Of a DNA stretch of 64,000 nucleotides, positions 16,067 through 23,919 are shown one piece after another; position 1 is the stretch's first letter, and each line of letters starts with the position of its first letter. A program made the translations under genes and the position numbers. The notes under the pieces were generated by a model. That model was not told the DNA's origin and made no database searches. It saw nothing but the letters and a program-made list of their open reading frames with translations. Origin of the DNA: Maribacter algarum (ex Zhang et al. 2020) (GTDB taxonomy: Bacteria > Bacteroidota > Bacteroidia > Flavobacteriales > Flavobacteriaceae); contig NZ_VATY01000003.1 of the NCBI RefSeq assembly GCF_005885635.1, positions 248,001 to 312,000 on the forward strand, given 5' to 3'.

Positions 16067-16492
16067 TTATCTTTCAAAGGTCCGAACAAAACCATCGGCC
16101 GCTACACCATCATCAATTACCAAAGTACTCTTTTCATCTATTTCCAAGACACGGAATTTAGCACCCAATATCACTAAGGTTCGAATACTCTGTTGTTCGT
16201 CGAACTCCACGGCGTAAATACCTTTTAAAAGTCCTTGATTTATACTTTTAGGACCATCAGTGAGAATGTTTGATTCGACTTCCAAAGTGCTTTCATCCAT
16301 CATAAAATTCCAGCTTACATCACCTTGATCATAATCCAAATCAATACCTTGAATTCCTCCACTAACGTTTTTCAAATGCCAGACTCCTGCTAAAGGGTCT
16401 TCAGATATGGTGTCATTTGAATCATTCGAATCATCACAACTCGAGCCAAACAATAAAACGACTACAAACGGAAGTAAAAACTTTGTTTTCAT
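16067..16492 (-). CDS. small lipocalin-like lipoprotein
   Basis: About 141 residues. MKTKFLLPFVVVLLFGSSC followed by DDSNDSND gives a lipobox with an acidic run typical of surface lipoproteins. The body starts with DPLAGVWHLKNVSGGIQG, the GxW strand of lipocalin-like domains (lipocalin_4 style), followed by regular strands. These domains usually bind small hydrophobic ligands or simply form a calycin barrel; no ligand is evident. I chose the ATG at 16492, since the longer frame from 16558 adds a non-signal leader. It is preceded by the GCAAC-type element at 16521-16546, shared with the FAS1 genes. Confidence 0.65.
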   Translation of the reverse strand: MKTKFLLPFVVVLLFGSSCDDSNDSNDTISEDPLAGVWHLKNVSGGIQGIDLDYDQGDVSWNFMMDESTLEVESNILTDGPKSINQGLLKGIYAVEFDEQQSIRTLVILGAKFRVLEIDEKSTLVIDDGVAADGFVRTFER

Positions 16493-16520
16493 AAGGTTAC
16501 GGTTAAATTCTATCTTACAA

Positions 16521-16546
16521 AGATGGGAAATTGATAGACTCGTTGC
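16521..16546 (-). promoter_or_regulatory. ECF-type promoter element before the lipocalin-like gene
   Basis: On the minus strand GCAAC (16546-16542), 16 bases, CATCT (16525-16521), about 28 bases before the ATG. Both half-sites are identical to those before the first FAS1 gene, including the 16-base spacing. Confidence 0.55.
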
Positions 16547-16600
16547 GCTAAAATTCAAATTTTAACAAAGAATTCCTTGAATTTCATTTGAAGGATTTAA

Positions 16601-16635
16601 ACAAAAAACGCCAAGCAAATTGCTTGGCGTCTCAT
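16601..16635 (-). terminator. rho-independent terminator after the DUF6340 gene
   Basis: A perfect 11-bp stem on the minus strand (ACGCCAAGCAA with TTGCTTGGCGT, one-base centre), followed by TTTTTTGTTT, about 24 bases past the stop at 16654. Confidence 0.85.
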
Positions 16636-16653
16636 ATATTCCTTCACCTAAGC

Positions 16654-17703
16654 TTATTTTGCTAACTGTCTTTTCAATTCTCTGTTTTGAGCCATTCTAT
16701 ACTTTAAGATATTTACATAACGTAAAGCTTCCTTTGTATCGTAATCAGAATAAGAACGTTGTGCCCAATCTAAGGCTTTATCCAAATCTCCATTGATTTC
16801 ATTGATAATCGCCATGTTGTAACATGCACGACCCGCAATCTTTCCATCTGGGTTTGAAACTTCTTCCTTCCAAAGCTCGGCTGCACTATCCCATTTACCA
16901 CTTTGGGCTCTTCGCATAGCGATTTCGAACTTGTCCGTTCCTTTTACGAAGTAGTCGCGTGTAACTCTCCGAGACTGAGGCGTGATACGTCTTGCATAAT
17001 AATCACCAATATGACTACTGGTTTCAACAACAGCTTCTTTGCGATTCATAATTGCTTTAACCGCTTTCATTGGATTAATCCCTTGTCCGCTATTCACTAA
17101 GTTATTATTGAACGAATATTCATCCAAAATTTCCTTTGTTGCAGGGTCATATATTCTCCATCCATTTTGAATTTGGGTACGAAGTGTTAACGAAACAGCT
17201 GGCACCTTAGCTTTTATTCCTACCGGATTTGGTATCTCCATCTCAGTAGCTTGTACGGAAGCTTTAGTATTCGTGTCATAGTATGCCAAAGAGAACAAAA
17301 CATCTACGTCATGCTCCTCGCAAATTTTATCTACTTGATCCCAAGTCAAGGCTGCTGGTAATACACCCAAACCCTTTCTAACTTCAGGAAGGTCTTCTAA
17401 AATAGCTACTTTATCAAAACGCTGTAAACGTTCCAATTCAGACTTTACCGAAGCTAAGGATGCTTCTGCACCATGCTTATCAAGATTTTTTCCTTCCGCG
17501 GTCAATATTTTATCAATAGTATCGATACCGTGATTTCCTTCGGCAGGAAGACTTCGGTTAATGATACCGATGTGTTGTACATCTGAAGCGATATGTACCG
17601 GAGCTGGTTCAACGGCACTCATTGTCAATTGGTTTGTAGCACTACAAGAAGCCAATAAAAGGCCAATGCATGCAAACCCAAATAGTTGGTTTAAAGTTTT
17701 CAT
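16654..17703 (-). CDS. DUF6340 family lipoprotein
   Basis: A 349-residue lipoprotein (MKTLNQLFGFACIGLLLASC, lipobox LLASC). From memory it matches DUF6340, a Bacteroidota envelope family of unknown role. The central part has alternating strands with TWDQVDKICEEHDVDVLFSLAYYDT. The C-terminal 90 residues form two or three TPR-like helix pairs (AQSGKWDSAAELWKEEV, GRACYNMAIINEINGDLDKALDWAQRSY). Such helical repeats usually mediate protein contacts. It is monocistronic, with its own strong terminator. The 200 bases upstream separate it from the divergent DUF819 gene and show no clear TAnnTTTG box on this strand. Confidence 0.75.
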   Translation of the reverse strand: MKTLNQLFGFACIGLLLASCSATNQLTMSAVEPAPVHIASDVQHIGIINRSLPAEGNHGIDTIDKILTAEGKNLDKHGAEASLASVKSELERLQRFDKVAILEDLPEVRKGLGVLPAALTWDQVDKICEEHDVDVLFSLAYYDTNTKASVQATEMEIPNPVGIKAKVPAVSLTLRTQIQNGWRIYDPATKEILDEYSFNNNLVNSGQGINPMKAVKAIMNRKEAVVETSSHIGDYYARRITPQSRRVTRDYFVKGTDKFEIAMRRAQSGKWDSAAELWKEEVSNPDGKIAGRACYNMAIINEINGDLDKALDWAQRSYSDYDTKEALRYVNILKYRMAQNRELKRQLAK

Positions 17704-17891
17704 AGGACGTGGGGTCTTAGGGTTATAATTGGCGAGCCTGTGTTTTTTTAGCTAACGCGCTTATTACCAAACAGATAATTTGTGCAATTATTGTATCAAA
17801 ACAGCTTTTAAAATGCAGTTTTTATTTACTAGAATCCTAGAAACAAACAGTCCTACCTGTTTACGGTTTTTAATATCAAAACCTACTTTCC

Positions 17892-17899
17892 TATCTTTA
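17892..17899 (+). promoter_or_regulatory. -7-like box abutting the DUF819 gene
   Basis: TATCTTTA, four bases (GCCA), then ATG at 17904. Same geometry as before xerD and the PLP enzyme; no clear -33 TTG. Confidence 0.4.
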
Positions 17900-17903
17900 G
17901 CCA

Positions 17904-19043
17904 ATGACCTTTATCGAAAATCCCGTTTATGTTCTCGCAGTATTATGTTTAATGGTCATTTTGGCAAGGTATGCCGGTAAAACCAAGCTTGGCGGGAAAT
18001 TGGGCGCAGCTTTGCTTGTTATTCTTTTTACCGCCGCTTTAGCGAACCTTAAACTCATTCCTTCAGCTTCAAATAGTATTCCCTTGTACAATGGAATCTT
18101 TACCTATTTGGCACCGATATCCATCTTTTATTTGTTGTTGAATGTGAACTTACAATCCATCAAGAAGGCAGGAGCACCTATGATTGTTTTATTTTTAATT
18201 GGTTCTCTGGCAACGGTTTTGGGCATTCTGGCAGCATGGTATCTTATTACTCCTCAAGATGTACTTGGTGAAAATGCTAATATTATTGCAGGAATGCTAA
18301 CAGGTACCTATACTGGGGGAAGCGTCAACTTCAACGCCGTAGCATTGGAGTATAATTTTCAGGAACAGGGAGCCTTGTATGCCGGTACTATTGCCGTAGA
18401 CAACGTTGTCACTGCTACATGGATTATCATTAACATATTATTTCCAGTGGTTTTGAGAACCTTCTGGAAAGATAAAAAGATTGAATCCAAAGTAACTAAT
18501 GAGACTAATGACGAGGAAGAAGAAGATAAGATGGATTTCACTTCATTCATGTGGTTGCTGTTTTTAGGAATAGCTGCCTTTTATATTTCCGAATTGATAG
18601 GATTGTTGTTACCTGATGTCCCCTTTATACTGATTTTATCTACTCTGGGACTTTTATTGGCGCAAATCCCTTTGATTTCCAATCTTAAAGGAAGCCATAC
18701 GCTAGGCCTGTATTTGATATTCTTATTTCTAGCAGTTATCGGAGCCTACTGCGAGATTAGTGCCGTGGTTGAGCTTAAAGAAGTTGGATGGACCTTGTTT
18801 TTATTCACCTCTTTGGCAGTTTTGATTCATGGTGTTGTAATTATTCTACTCGGCGGAATTTCATTTCGTGATTGGGAAATGGTCGCTATCGCCAGTCAGG
18901 CCAATATTGGAGGAAGTAGCAGTGCCATTGCCCTAGCGGAATCCTTTAAAAGAAAAGAACTCATACTCCCAGGAATTCTGGTCGGAACTTTAGGTAATGC
19001 CCTTGGCACTTATCTCGGGTTTTTAATAGTTGGGCTTTTGTGA
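17904..19043 (+). CDS. DUF819 family membrane protein (YjcL-like)
   Basis: A 379-residue inner-membrane protein with about ten hydrophobic helices, recognised as DUF819. The family marks are the glycine- and asparagine-rich reentrant-like loops GMLTGTYTGGSVNFNAVA near residue 130 and SQANIGGSSSAIALAES near 330. They occur at symmetric positions in the two halves, as in transporters with inverted repeats. An acidic cytoplasmic loop (NETNDEEEEDKMD) joins the halves. The substrate is unknown; gluconate/citrate-type and keto-acid carriers have similar topology. The gene is single, with a -7-like box touching its start codon. Confidence 0.85.
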   Translation: MTFIENPVYVLAVLCLMVILARYAGKTKLGGKLGAALLVILFTAALANLKLIPSASNSIPLYNGIFTYLAPISIFYLLLNVNLQSIKKAGAPMIVLFLIGSLATVLGILAAWYLITPQDVLGENANIIAGMLTGTYTGGSVNFNAVALEYNFQEQGALYAGTIAVDNVVTATWIIINILFPVVLRTFWKDKKIESKVTNETNDEEEEDKMDFTSFMWLLFLGIAAFYISELIGLLLPDVPFILILSTLGLLLAQIPLISNLKGSHTLGLYLIFLFLAVIGAYCEISAVVELKEVGWTLFLFTSLAVLIHGVVIILLGGISFRDWEMVAIASQANIGGSSSAIALAESFKRKELILPGILVGTLGNALGTYLGFLIVGLL

Positions 19044-19130
19044 ATATCTATAACGCACATTAAATATGATTCCCTGGGTTCATTATAGGTGTCAGAATTA
19101 GGTCGATTTCTAAAAAAACAATTGAATTCA

Positions 19131-19157
19131 GTAACAATCGCCAAACAAAGTGCGTCT
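19131..19157 (+). promoter_or_regulatory. ECF-type promoter element before the DUF5694 gene
   Basis: GTAAC (19131-19135), 17 bases, CGTCT (19153-19157), ending 18 bases before the ATG at 19176. Half-sites identical to those at 15079-15104, spacing one base longer. Confidence 0.5.
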
Positions 19158-19175
19158 ACTTAAAAAGACAACTTT

Positions 19176-20039
19176 ATGAAAACACATATTCTCCTGCTAC
19201 TGATCTTGCTTTTTCTGGGCTGTAAGGAAATTGATTCCAATTCATCAGAATCACTTCGAACTGAAATCCCAATTACTTTAATCGACAGCACAGATGTTGT
19301 CGAAAAAGTGCAAGTTTTGAATTTTGCCACATTTCATATTCATATGGGTGCTACATCTGATGCAACTAGCGTTGATTTTGATGAGAATGACAAGAAGAAT
19401 CAAAATGACGCCAAAAAAATAGCGCAGCTAATTTCCGAATTCAAACCGACCATCATATGTGTTGAAGTGCCGTGGGGTAAAAATGAAGAACTTGACCAAG
19501 AATACAAGGCATATTTAACCAATCCTTCAAAAGTATCCACATATTATGGTGAAGTAGGAATGGTAGCTTTTGAAGTAGGACGTTTAAGTAATTTGGAGTC
19601 CATATACGGAATAGATCATAAAATGGGATACAATTATAACATTGGCCAAGAAATCGAGAATACTATTGATTCCACAACCTATAATAACTACTATAAAAAC
19701 CCTTTTGCTTTTCACTCAGAGATAAATGTCAACCATGACGAACTATCCCTATTGGAAAAGCTGAAATTATATAATAATCCAAAATTTTTAGATTTCTTGA
19801 TTAATGTCAATGCCGATATGCTGGCATTCGCTGGATCAGAAAATGGTTTCGAAGGTGCCGACGAAGCTGCCAAATATTACCAGCGAAACTTAAGAATCTA
19901 TTCTAACCTCAACCGAATACCAATGACTATAAAAGATCGGGTATTCATACTATCGGGAGGAAGTCATACGGCTTTTCTAGGTGAATTTATGGGGAGAAGC
20001 CCCAAATATGAACTGGTAGATGTGATGGACTACTTATAA
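19176..20039 (+). CDS. DUF5694 family lipoprotein
   Basis: A 287-residue lipoprotein (MKTHILLLLILLFLGC, then KEIDSN). I recognise DUF5694 from VQVLNFATFHIHM near residue 48 (commonly LGTFHF), followed by IAQLISEFKPTIICVEVPW, and a C-terminal DRVFILSGGSHTAFLGEF. This layout resembles TraB/ChaN-type domains, in which a G-x-H near the N-terminus and a late GxxH may bind metal or haem. The function is unknown. It has an upstream ECF-type element and ends 16 bases from the convergent DUF1080 gene. Confidence 0.7.
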   Translation: MKTHILLLLILLFLGCKEIDSNSSESLRTEIPITLIDSTDVVEKVQVLNFATFHIHMGATSDATSVDFDENDKKNQNDAKKIAQLISEFKPTIICVEVPWGKNEELDQEYKAYLTNPSKVSTYYGEVGMVAFEVGRLSNLESIYGIDHKMGYNYNIGQEIENTIDSTTYNNYYKNPFAFHSEINVNHDELSLLEKLKLYNNPKFLDFLINVNADMLAFAGSENGFEGADEAAKYYQRNLRIYSNLNRIPMTIKDRVFILSGGSHTAFLGEFMGRSPKYELVDVMDYL

Positions 20040-20055
20040 TAGCTTTTCATAAATA

Positions 20056-20982
20056 CTACTTTATCGGTGTAATCATGATGTTTCGTAATTCAACCGGGCC
20101 ATGATCACCTTGTATTAAAAGTGGTCCGGGAGCAGCTTCATCATTGTCCAATGCCCCACCGGTCATCCCCGGAATATTTTGATTTTGGATAATGGTTTTT
20201 CCATTGGCAACTATAGTTACTCGTCGCCCAATTAAAGTAATATCATATTCTTGCCATTCTCCAGCTGGTTTAGCTACCATTTCATTAGGTGTAAGTAATC
20301 CGTAGATACCACCAAAAAGAATGCTAGAGGGCTCCAAACCCACGTTATCTGCGACTTGAACTTCATAACGCCCACGAAGGTAAATTCCACTGTTACTATC
20401 CTTTGGATATTTGAATTCCACATGAAGTTTAAAATCCGTGAACTTCTCATCTGTCACCAAATTAGCGCCGGACTTTGAGCTTTTTAAAACGCCATCTTCA
20501 ACTACCCATTGGTTTTCGCCCATGGCCGTCCATCCTGTTAAATCCTTTCCATTGAAAAGTTTTCTGTCTTTGCCCCATTTTGGATTTTCATTGTATGGGA
20601 GTTTAGGCGAACGAGAAGCTACCCAAGGGTAAACTTTTCCGTCCGTATATATCATCGTTCCTTTTAGTCCGTCACCATCTTGCATTCCTATAATTTGCAT
20701 GTCAAAACCTGCTGGTTCCCATTGTTTCGGGATTGAGAAACTGAATTTTCCTTCATTCACTTCTACCTCAGCGACTGGTCTCGCACTACCGAATTTATAG
20801 CAAAAACGACCAACCAAGGTATTGTTTCCAGAATGACTGATTTCTAACCATGCTGGTTCCTCTTTTCCATCCTCAGTGATGGTAAGATTCCATGCGCCCT
20901 CCAAGGCCTTTGCATCTTGAGCATGAACAAAAAATATGGTCAATAGAAAACTTGTAATCGTAAATAGAAATTTGATTTTCAT
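20056..20982 (-). CDS. DUF1080 (3-keto-disaccharide hydrolase-like) secreted protein
   Basis: A 308-residue exported protein (signal MKIKFLFTITSFLLTIFFVHAQ). The N-terminal part, about residues 22-130, is a lipocalin-like barrel (EGAWNLTITEDGKEEPAW). The C-terminal DUF1080 domain starts at LFNGKDLTGWTAMGENQW and has the hallmark SNSGIYLRGRYEVQVAD and WQEYDITLIGRRVTIVANGKTI. This concanavalin-like fold was linked to hydrolysis of 3-keto-glycosides, so a role in sugar degradation is plausible. A TATATTTG box lies about 40 bases upstream. The gene stands alone between convergent and divergent neighbours. Confidence 0.85.
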   Translation of the reverse strand: MKIKFLFTITSFLLTIFFVHAQDAKALEGAWNLTITEDGKEEPAWLEISHSGNNTLVGRFCYKFGSARPVAEVEVNEGKFSFSIPKQWEPAGFDMQIIGMQDGDGLKGTMIYTDGKVYPWVASRSPKLPYNENPKWGKDRKLFNGKDLTGWTAMGENQWVVEDGVLKSSKSGANLVTDEKFTDFKLHVEFKYPKDSNSGIYLRGRYEVQVADNVGLEPSSILFGGIYGLLTPNEMVAKPAGEWQEYDITLIGRRVTIVANGKTIIQNQNIPGMTGGALDNDEAAPGPLLIQGDHGPVELRNIMITPIK

Positions 20983-21021
20983 AAGTATGTTCTAAATTGT
21001 TGTTAAATCAAGTTGTATATC

Positions 21022-21029
21022 CAAATATA
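21022..21029 (-). promoter_or_regulatory. -7 box of the DUF1080 gene
   Basis: TATATTTG on the minus strand, an exact TAnnTTTG match about 40 bases before the ATG; no TTG at standard spacing. Confidence 0.4.
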
Positions 21030-21087
21030 ACGAACTCATCCAACGAAAAAAAACTACTTTTATGCGACAAATTCTTAAGCTAGAAAA

Positions 21088-21525
21088 ATGAACAAATCCC
21101 TTGAGATGTTTGAGTCCTTAGTTGGTCAAGATTCTTCAAAGTCCATTTCGCCCTTAATGCGTTGGCTTAATCCAACATTGTTAAGCGCCGAAGCAGGCAA
21201 ACTTGAATTTTCCTATGTGATTCGTGAGGAGATGACCAACCCCATGGGTATTTTACACGGAGGTACAACAGCAGCTATCATTGATGATGCCGTTGGCGCA
21301 ACGGTGTTCTCCTTAGGAAAACCAAATTTCTATACTACAGTAAACTTAGCTGTGGATTATTTTGCTTCAGCTAAAGCAGGAGAAACTATTATTGCAGTTG
21401 CTTCTATCACCAAAAATGGCAATCAGATTATTAATACAAACTGTGAAATTTGGAATGCAGATCGCTCAAGAATGATTGCTATGGGGCATTCGAATCTTAT
21501 TAAAATCGATACGGATAGGAAATAA
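21088..21525 (+). CDS. PaaI-type hotdog thioesterase
   Basis: A 145-residue cytoplasmic hotdog-fold enzyme that hydrolyses acyl-CoA or aryl-CoA thioesters. The motif MTNPMGILHGGTTAAIIDDAVGA matches the PaaI/YdiI pattern, with the HGG oxyanion loop and the catalytic acidic residue in the following helix. The strand pair TTVNLAVDYFASAKAGETI also fits. Normal size. The PLP enzyme gene begins 28 bases later in the same direction but has its own -7-like box, so the two may be only partly co-transcribed. Confidence 0.85.
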   Translation: MNKSLEMFESLVGQDSSKSISPLMRWLNPTLLSAEAGKLEFSYVIREEMTNPMGILHGGTTAAIIDDAVGATVFSLGKPNFYTTVNLAVDYFASAKAGETIIAVASITKNGNQIINTNCEIWNADRSRMIAMGHSNLIKIDTDRK

Positions 21526-21541
21526 AGTTGGCAGTTTTCGA

Positions 21542-21549
21542 TATCTTTA
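21542..21549 (+). promoter_or_regulatory. -7-like box abutting the PLP enzyme gene
   Basis: TATCTTTA, then AAAC, then ATG at 21554: the same 15 bases as before xerD. A TTG lies 11 bases upstream, too close for a standard -33. Confidence 0.45.
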
Positions 21550-21553
21550 AAAC

Positions 21554-22831
21554 ATGACTGACAACCGAAGAAAATTTCTAAAAACCCTAAGTATAGGAGC
21601 AGCGGGTGCTCTAGCCACTCCCACACAAATTTGGGGGCAAGCCACCACACCTTTACGTTCTGCTCTAACTGATTTACAGTCCGATGATATTTCCGAGACC
21701 TATTGGAAAACCATACAATCGCAGTTCCATTTTGCTGAAGGTCTTACTTATTTCAATAACGGTTCGCTTGGAGCTTGTCCGAAACCGATTCGTCAGGCAA
21801 CGATAAACTTTCAGAATACTTTAGATGATTTCCCTTCAAAATATATGTGGGGTGGATGGAAGGATGAAATTGAGGAAGTCCGTCAAAAAACTGCTGACTT
21901 ATTCTCCGTCTCCGAAGAAGAAATTGCATTGATTCATAATACTACGGAAGGTATGAACCTCATCGCCAGTAGTATGGATTTGCAACCAGGAGACGAAATC
22001 ATTTCCGCGGACCACGAGCATACCAGTGCGTTAAATCCTTGGAAATATTGGCAGCAATCAAAAGGTGTTAAAATCGTCACTCCTACCCTACCAATTTTGC
22101 CCAAAAGTGTTGAGGAAGTTGTCGACGTATATCGAAAGGCGATAACATCAAAAACCAGGGTGATTTCTATCTGCCATTTGGTCAATACGAATGGTATGAT
22201 ACTTCCCATAAAAGAGGTGACTGAACTGGCTCATGAAAAGGGAATACTAGTTGCTGTTGATGGTGCACAAGGTACCGGCATGTTCAATATTGATTTAAAA
22301 GATATTGGCTGTGATTTCTATACCGTAAGTGCCCATAAGTGGTTGTTTTCTCCCAAAGGCGTTGGTGTCTTTTATGCCAGGCAAGACAGTCAAAAACACC
22401 TAAAACCACTCATTGTCGCCCGTGGCTATGAAGATACGAGCATCCGAAGATTGGAAAATTACAATACCAGAAATCTTCCAGAAGTTTTAGGTCTCGGGGC
22501 AGCCCTAGATTATCGAAATGCCATCGGTGCGCAAAAAATACATGACCGCACTTATGAACTGAAACATTATTTCAGGGATAAGATTAAAGACAACGAAAAA
22601 TTGGTTTTAAAAACTCCCGAATTGGATTCCCTTTCCGCGGGAATTCAAGTGGTAGAAGTTCTAGGTAAAAATGTGCAGGAGGTAAAGAATCGTCTTTTTG
22701 ACGAATATGGCATCGATAGTCGTCCTATGAGTAAATTTGGACTCAATGCAGTTCGCCTTTCTTTTGCCATTTTCATTACCAAAAACCAGATTGATACTCT
22801 AATAAATGCTTTGGAAACAATTTCAGAATAA
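21554..22831 (+). CDS. Tat-exported class V aminotransferase-fold PLP enzyme
   Basis: A 425-residue PLP-dependent enzyme of the class V (cysteine desulfurase/isopenicillin-N epimerase) fold. It begins with a twin-arginine signal: NRRKFLKT, then a hydrophobic stretch ending at IWGQA near residue 31. The cofactor lysine is in SAHKWLFSPKGVG near 262, the Asp that contacts the pyridine nitrogen in VAVDGAQGTG near 234, and NTTEGMN near 136 binds phosphate. No desulfurase cysteine loop is obvious, so epimerase-, lyase- or aminotransferase-type chemistry is more likely. A periplasmic PLP enzyme exported with its cofactor is consistent with the Tat route. Confidence 0.85.
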   Translation: MTDNRRKFLKTLSIGAAGALATPTQIWGQATTPLRSALTDLQSDDISETYWKTIQSQFHFAEGLTYFNNGSLGACPKPIRQATINFQNTLDDFPSKYMWGGWKDEIEEVRQKTADLFSVSEEEIALIHNTTEGMNLIASSMDLQPGDEIISADHEHTSALNPWKYWQQSKGVKIVTPTLPILPKSVEEVVDVYRKAITSKTRVISICHLVNTNGMILPIKEVTELAHEKGILVAVDGAQGTGMFNIDLKDIGCDFYTVSAHKWLFSPKGVGVFYARQDSQKHLKPLIVARGYEDTSIRRLENYNTRNLPEVLGLGAALDYRNAIGAQKIHDRTYELKHYFRDKIKDNEKLVLKTPELDSLSAGIQVVEVLGKNVQEVKNRLFDEYGIDSRPMSKFGLNAVRLSFAIFITKNQIDTLINALETISE

Positions 22832-22935
22832 TTTCTAGAATAACTTTCCATCTATCAAAAATGACAGTTCGGTAATATAAAATTCTAAATTCTCCAGTAT
22901 AGTTCGATTTTTGCACTGTAACTAAGAAACCAACC

Positions 22936-23598
22936 ATGGAACAAATCATTACTATTGGCATTTACATTCACGCATTTTTTGGAGGCCTTGGCCTAATAAC
23001 TGGCATTGGAAGCATGGCTGTAAAAAAAGGAGGAAAACTTCATAAGCGCATGGGTAAGATTTTTTCCCTTTCAATGATAACAAGTTGCCTTATCATCCTA
23101 CCTATTGCTTGGATGCCTGGTCATGAAAGTTTATTCCTGTTCCTTATTTCCTTATTTACAATCTATTTGGTTTTAATAGGGCAGCGGGCACTTACTTTCA
23201 AAAATCGAAAAAAGCTCAAAGCACATTCTATTGATTTGGGTATCTCTACTGCTATGATGGTATTCTCTTTTTTTATGTTAGGTTACGGAATCTATGGCCT
23301 ATTCGCATCGGTACCGGATAATGTGCTGTATATGGTTTTTGGGGGATTAGGTCTTTTCTTAACCATCAAAAACTTCTTGTTCTATAAAAATTTCAAGCAG
23401 AAAAAAGTAGCTTGGTTACTAACACACTTAACACATATGATTGCTGGTATGATTGCTTCTATAACTGCGTTCATTGTAGCTGGACTCAAATTGTGGACGA
23501 TTACGGCTTGGGTACTACCTTCAGTAATTGGTACGATTTATATCATTTATTGGCGAAGGAAAACCGAAGGGAAAATTGGTGCTCGAAAAACTTCTTAG
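22936..23598 (+). CDS. multi-pass membrane protein, DUF2306-like
   Basis: A 220-residue protein with about six or seven hydrophobic segments, starting HAFFGGLGLITGIGSMAVKKGGKLHKRMGKIFSLSM. The small residues plus the basic HKRMGK loop resemble DUF2306-type membrane proteins, in which HRxxGR follows the first helix pair. Histidines in helices (GIYIHAFFGG, LLTHLTHMIAGM) could coordinate haem or metal, but this is not established. It follows the PLP enzyme in the same direction after a 104-base gap. Confidence 0.55.
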   Translation: MEQIITIGIYIHAFFGGLGLITGIGSMAVKKGGKLHKRMGKIFSLSMITSCLIILPIAWMPGHESLFLFLISLFTIYLVLIGQRALTFKNRKKLKAHSIDLGISTAMMVFSFFMLGYGIYGLFASVPDNVLYMVFGGLGLFLTIKNFLFYKNFKQKKVAWLLTHLTHMIAGMIASITAFIVAGLKLWTITAWVLPSVIGTIYIIYWRRKTEGKIGARKTS

Positions 23599-23919
23599 GA
23601 ATCACTTTTTAAATAAAGTTTCATCCGACATTATAAATAATTTAGAAGGAAGAGCTTGGATATGTTTTTCTTAATTCTGCCATCTACACAGATAAATACT
23701 CGGATTAACCTTTCTTTTATCCCTTCTACACAGATAAGTCTCATAATTAGTTAGCACTTAGTATATTCACAAGATTAAATCAACTATAACTTGGTTTACC
23801 CATAGTCCCTAGGACTAACTCCCCTCTTTCTGAAAAGGTAGTTCATGATATGGTAATAGTATTCCATGGTATCTTAATAGCATGCAATGCTGATTGAATC
23901 AATAACTAAAACCAATTCT
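23599..23919. other. non-coding stretch upstream of the TPR/SCO unit
   Basis: AT-rich spacer of 321 bases without a convincing gene. It holds a direct repeat of CTACACAGATAA at 23684-23695 and 23726-23737 (42 bases apart) and a short palindrome TAGTCC-CTA-GGACTA at 23803-23817. Both lie within 240 bases of the TPR gene and may be regulatory. Confidence 0.5.
23684..23737 (+). repeat. direct repeat, two 12-base copies 42 bases apart
   Basis: CTACACAGATAA occurs exactly at 23684-23695 and 23726-23737. The 42-base period is close to four helical turns, so two bound proteins would sit on the same DNA face. Flanks are also partly alike (CC before, CTC after). Possible activator sites for the downstream operon. 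Confidence 0.4.
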
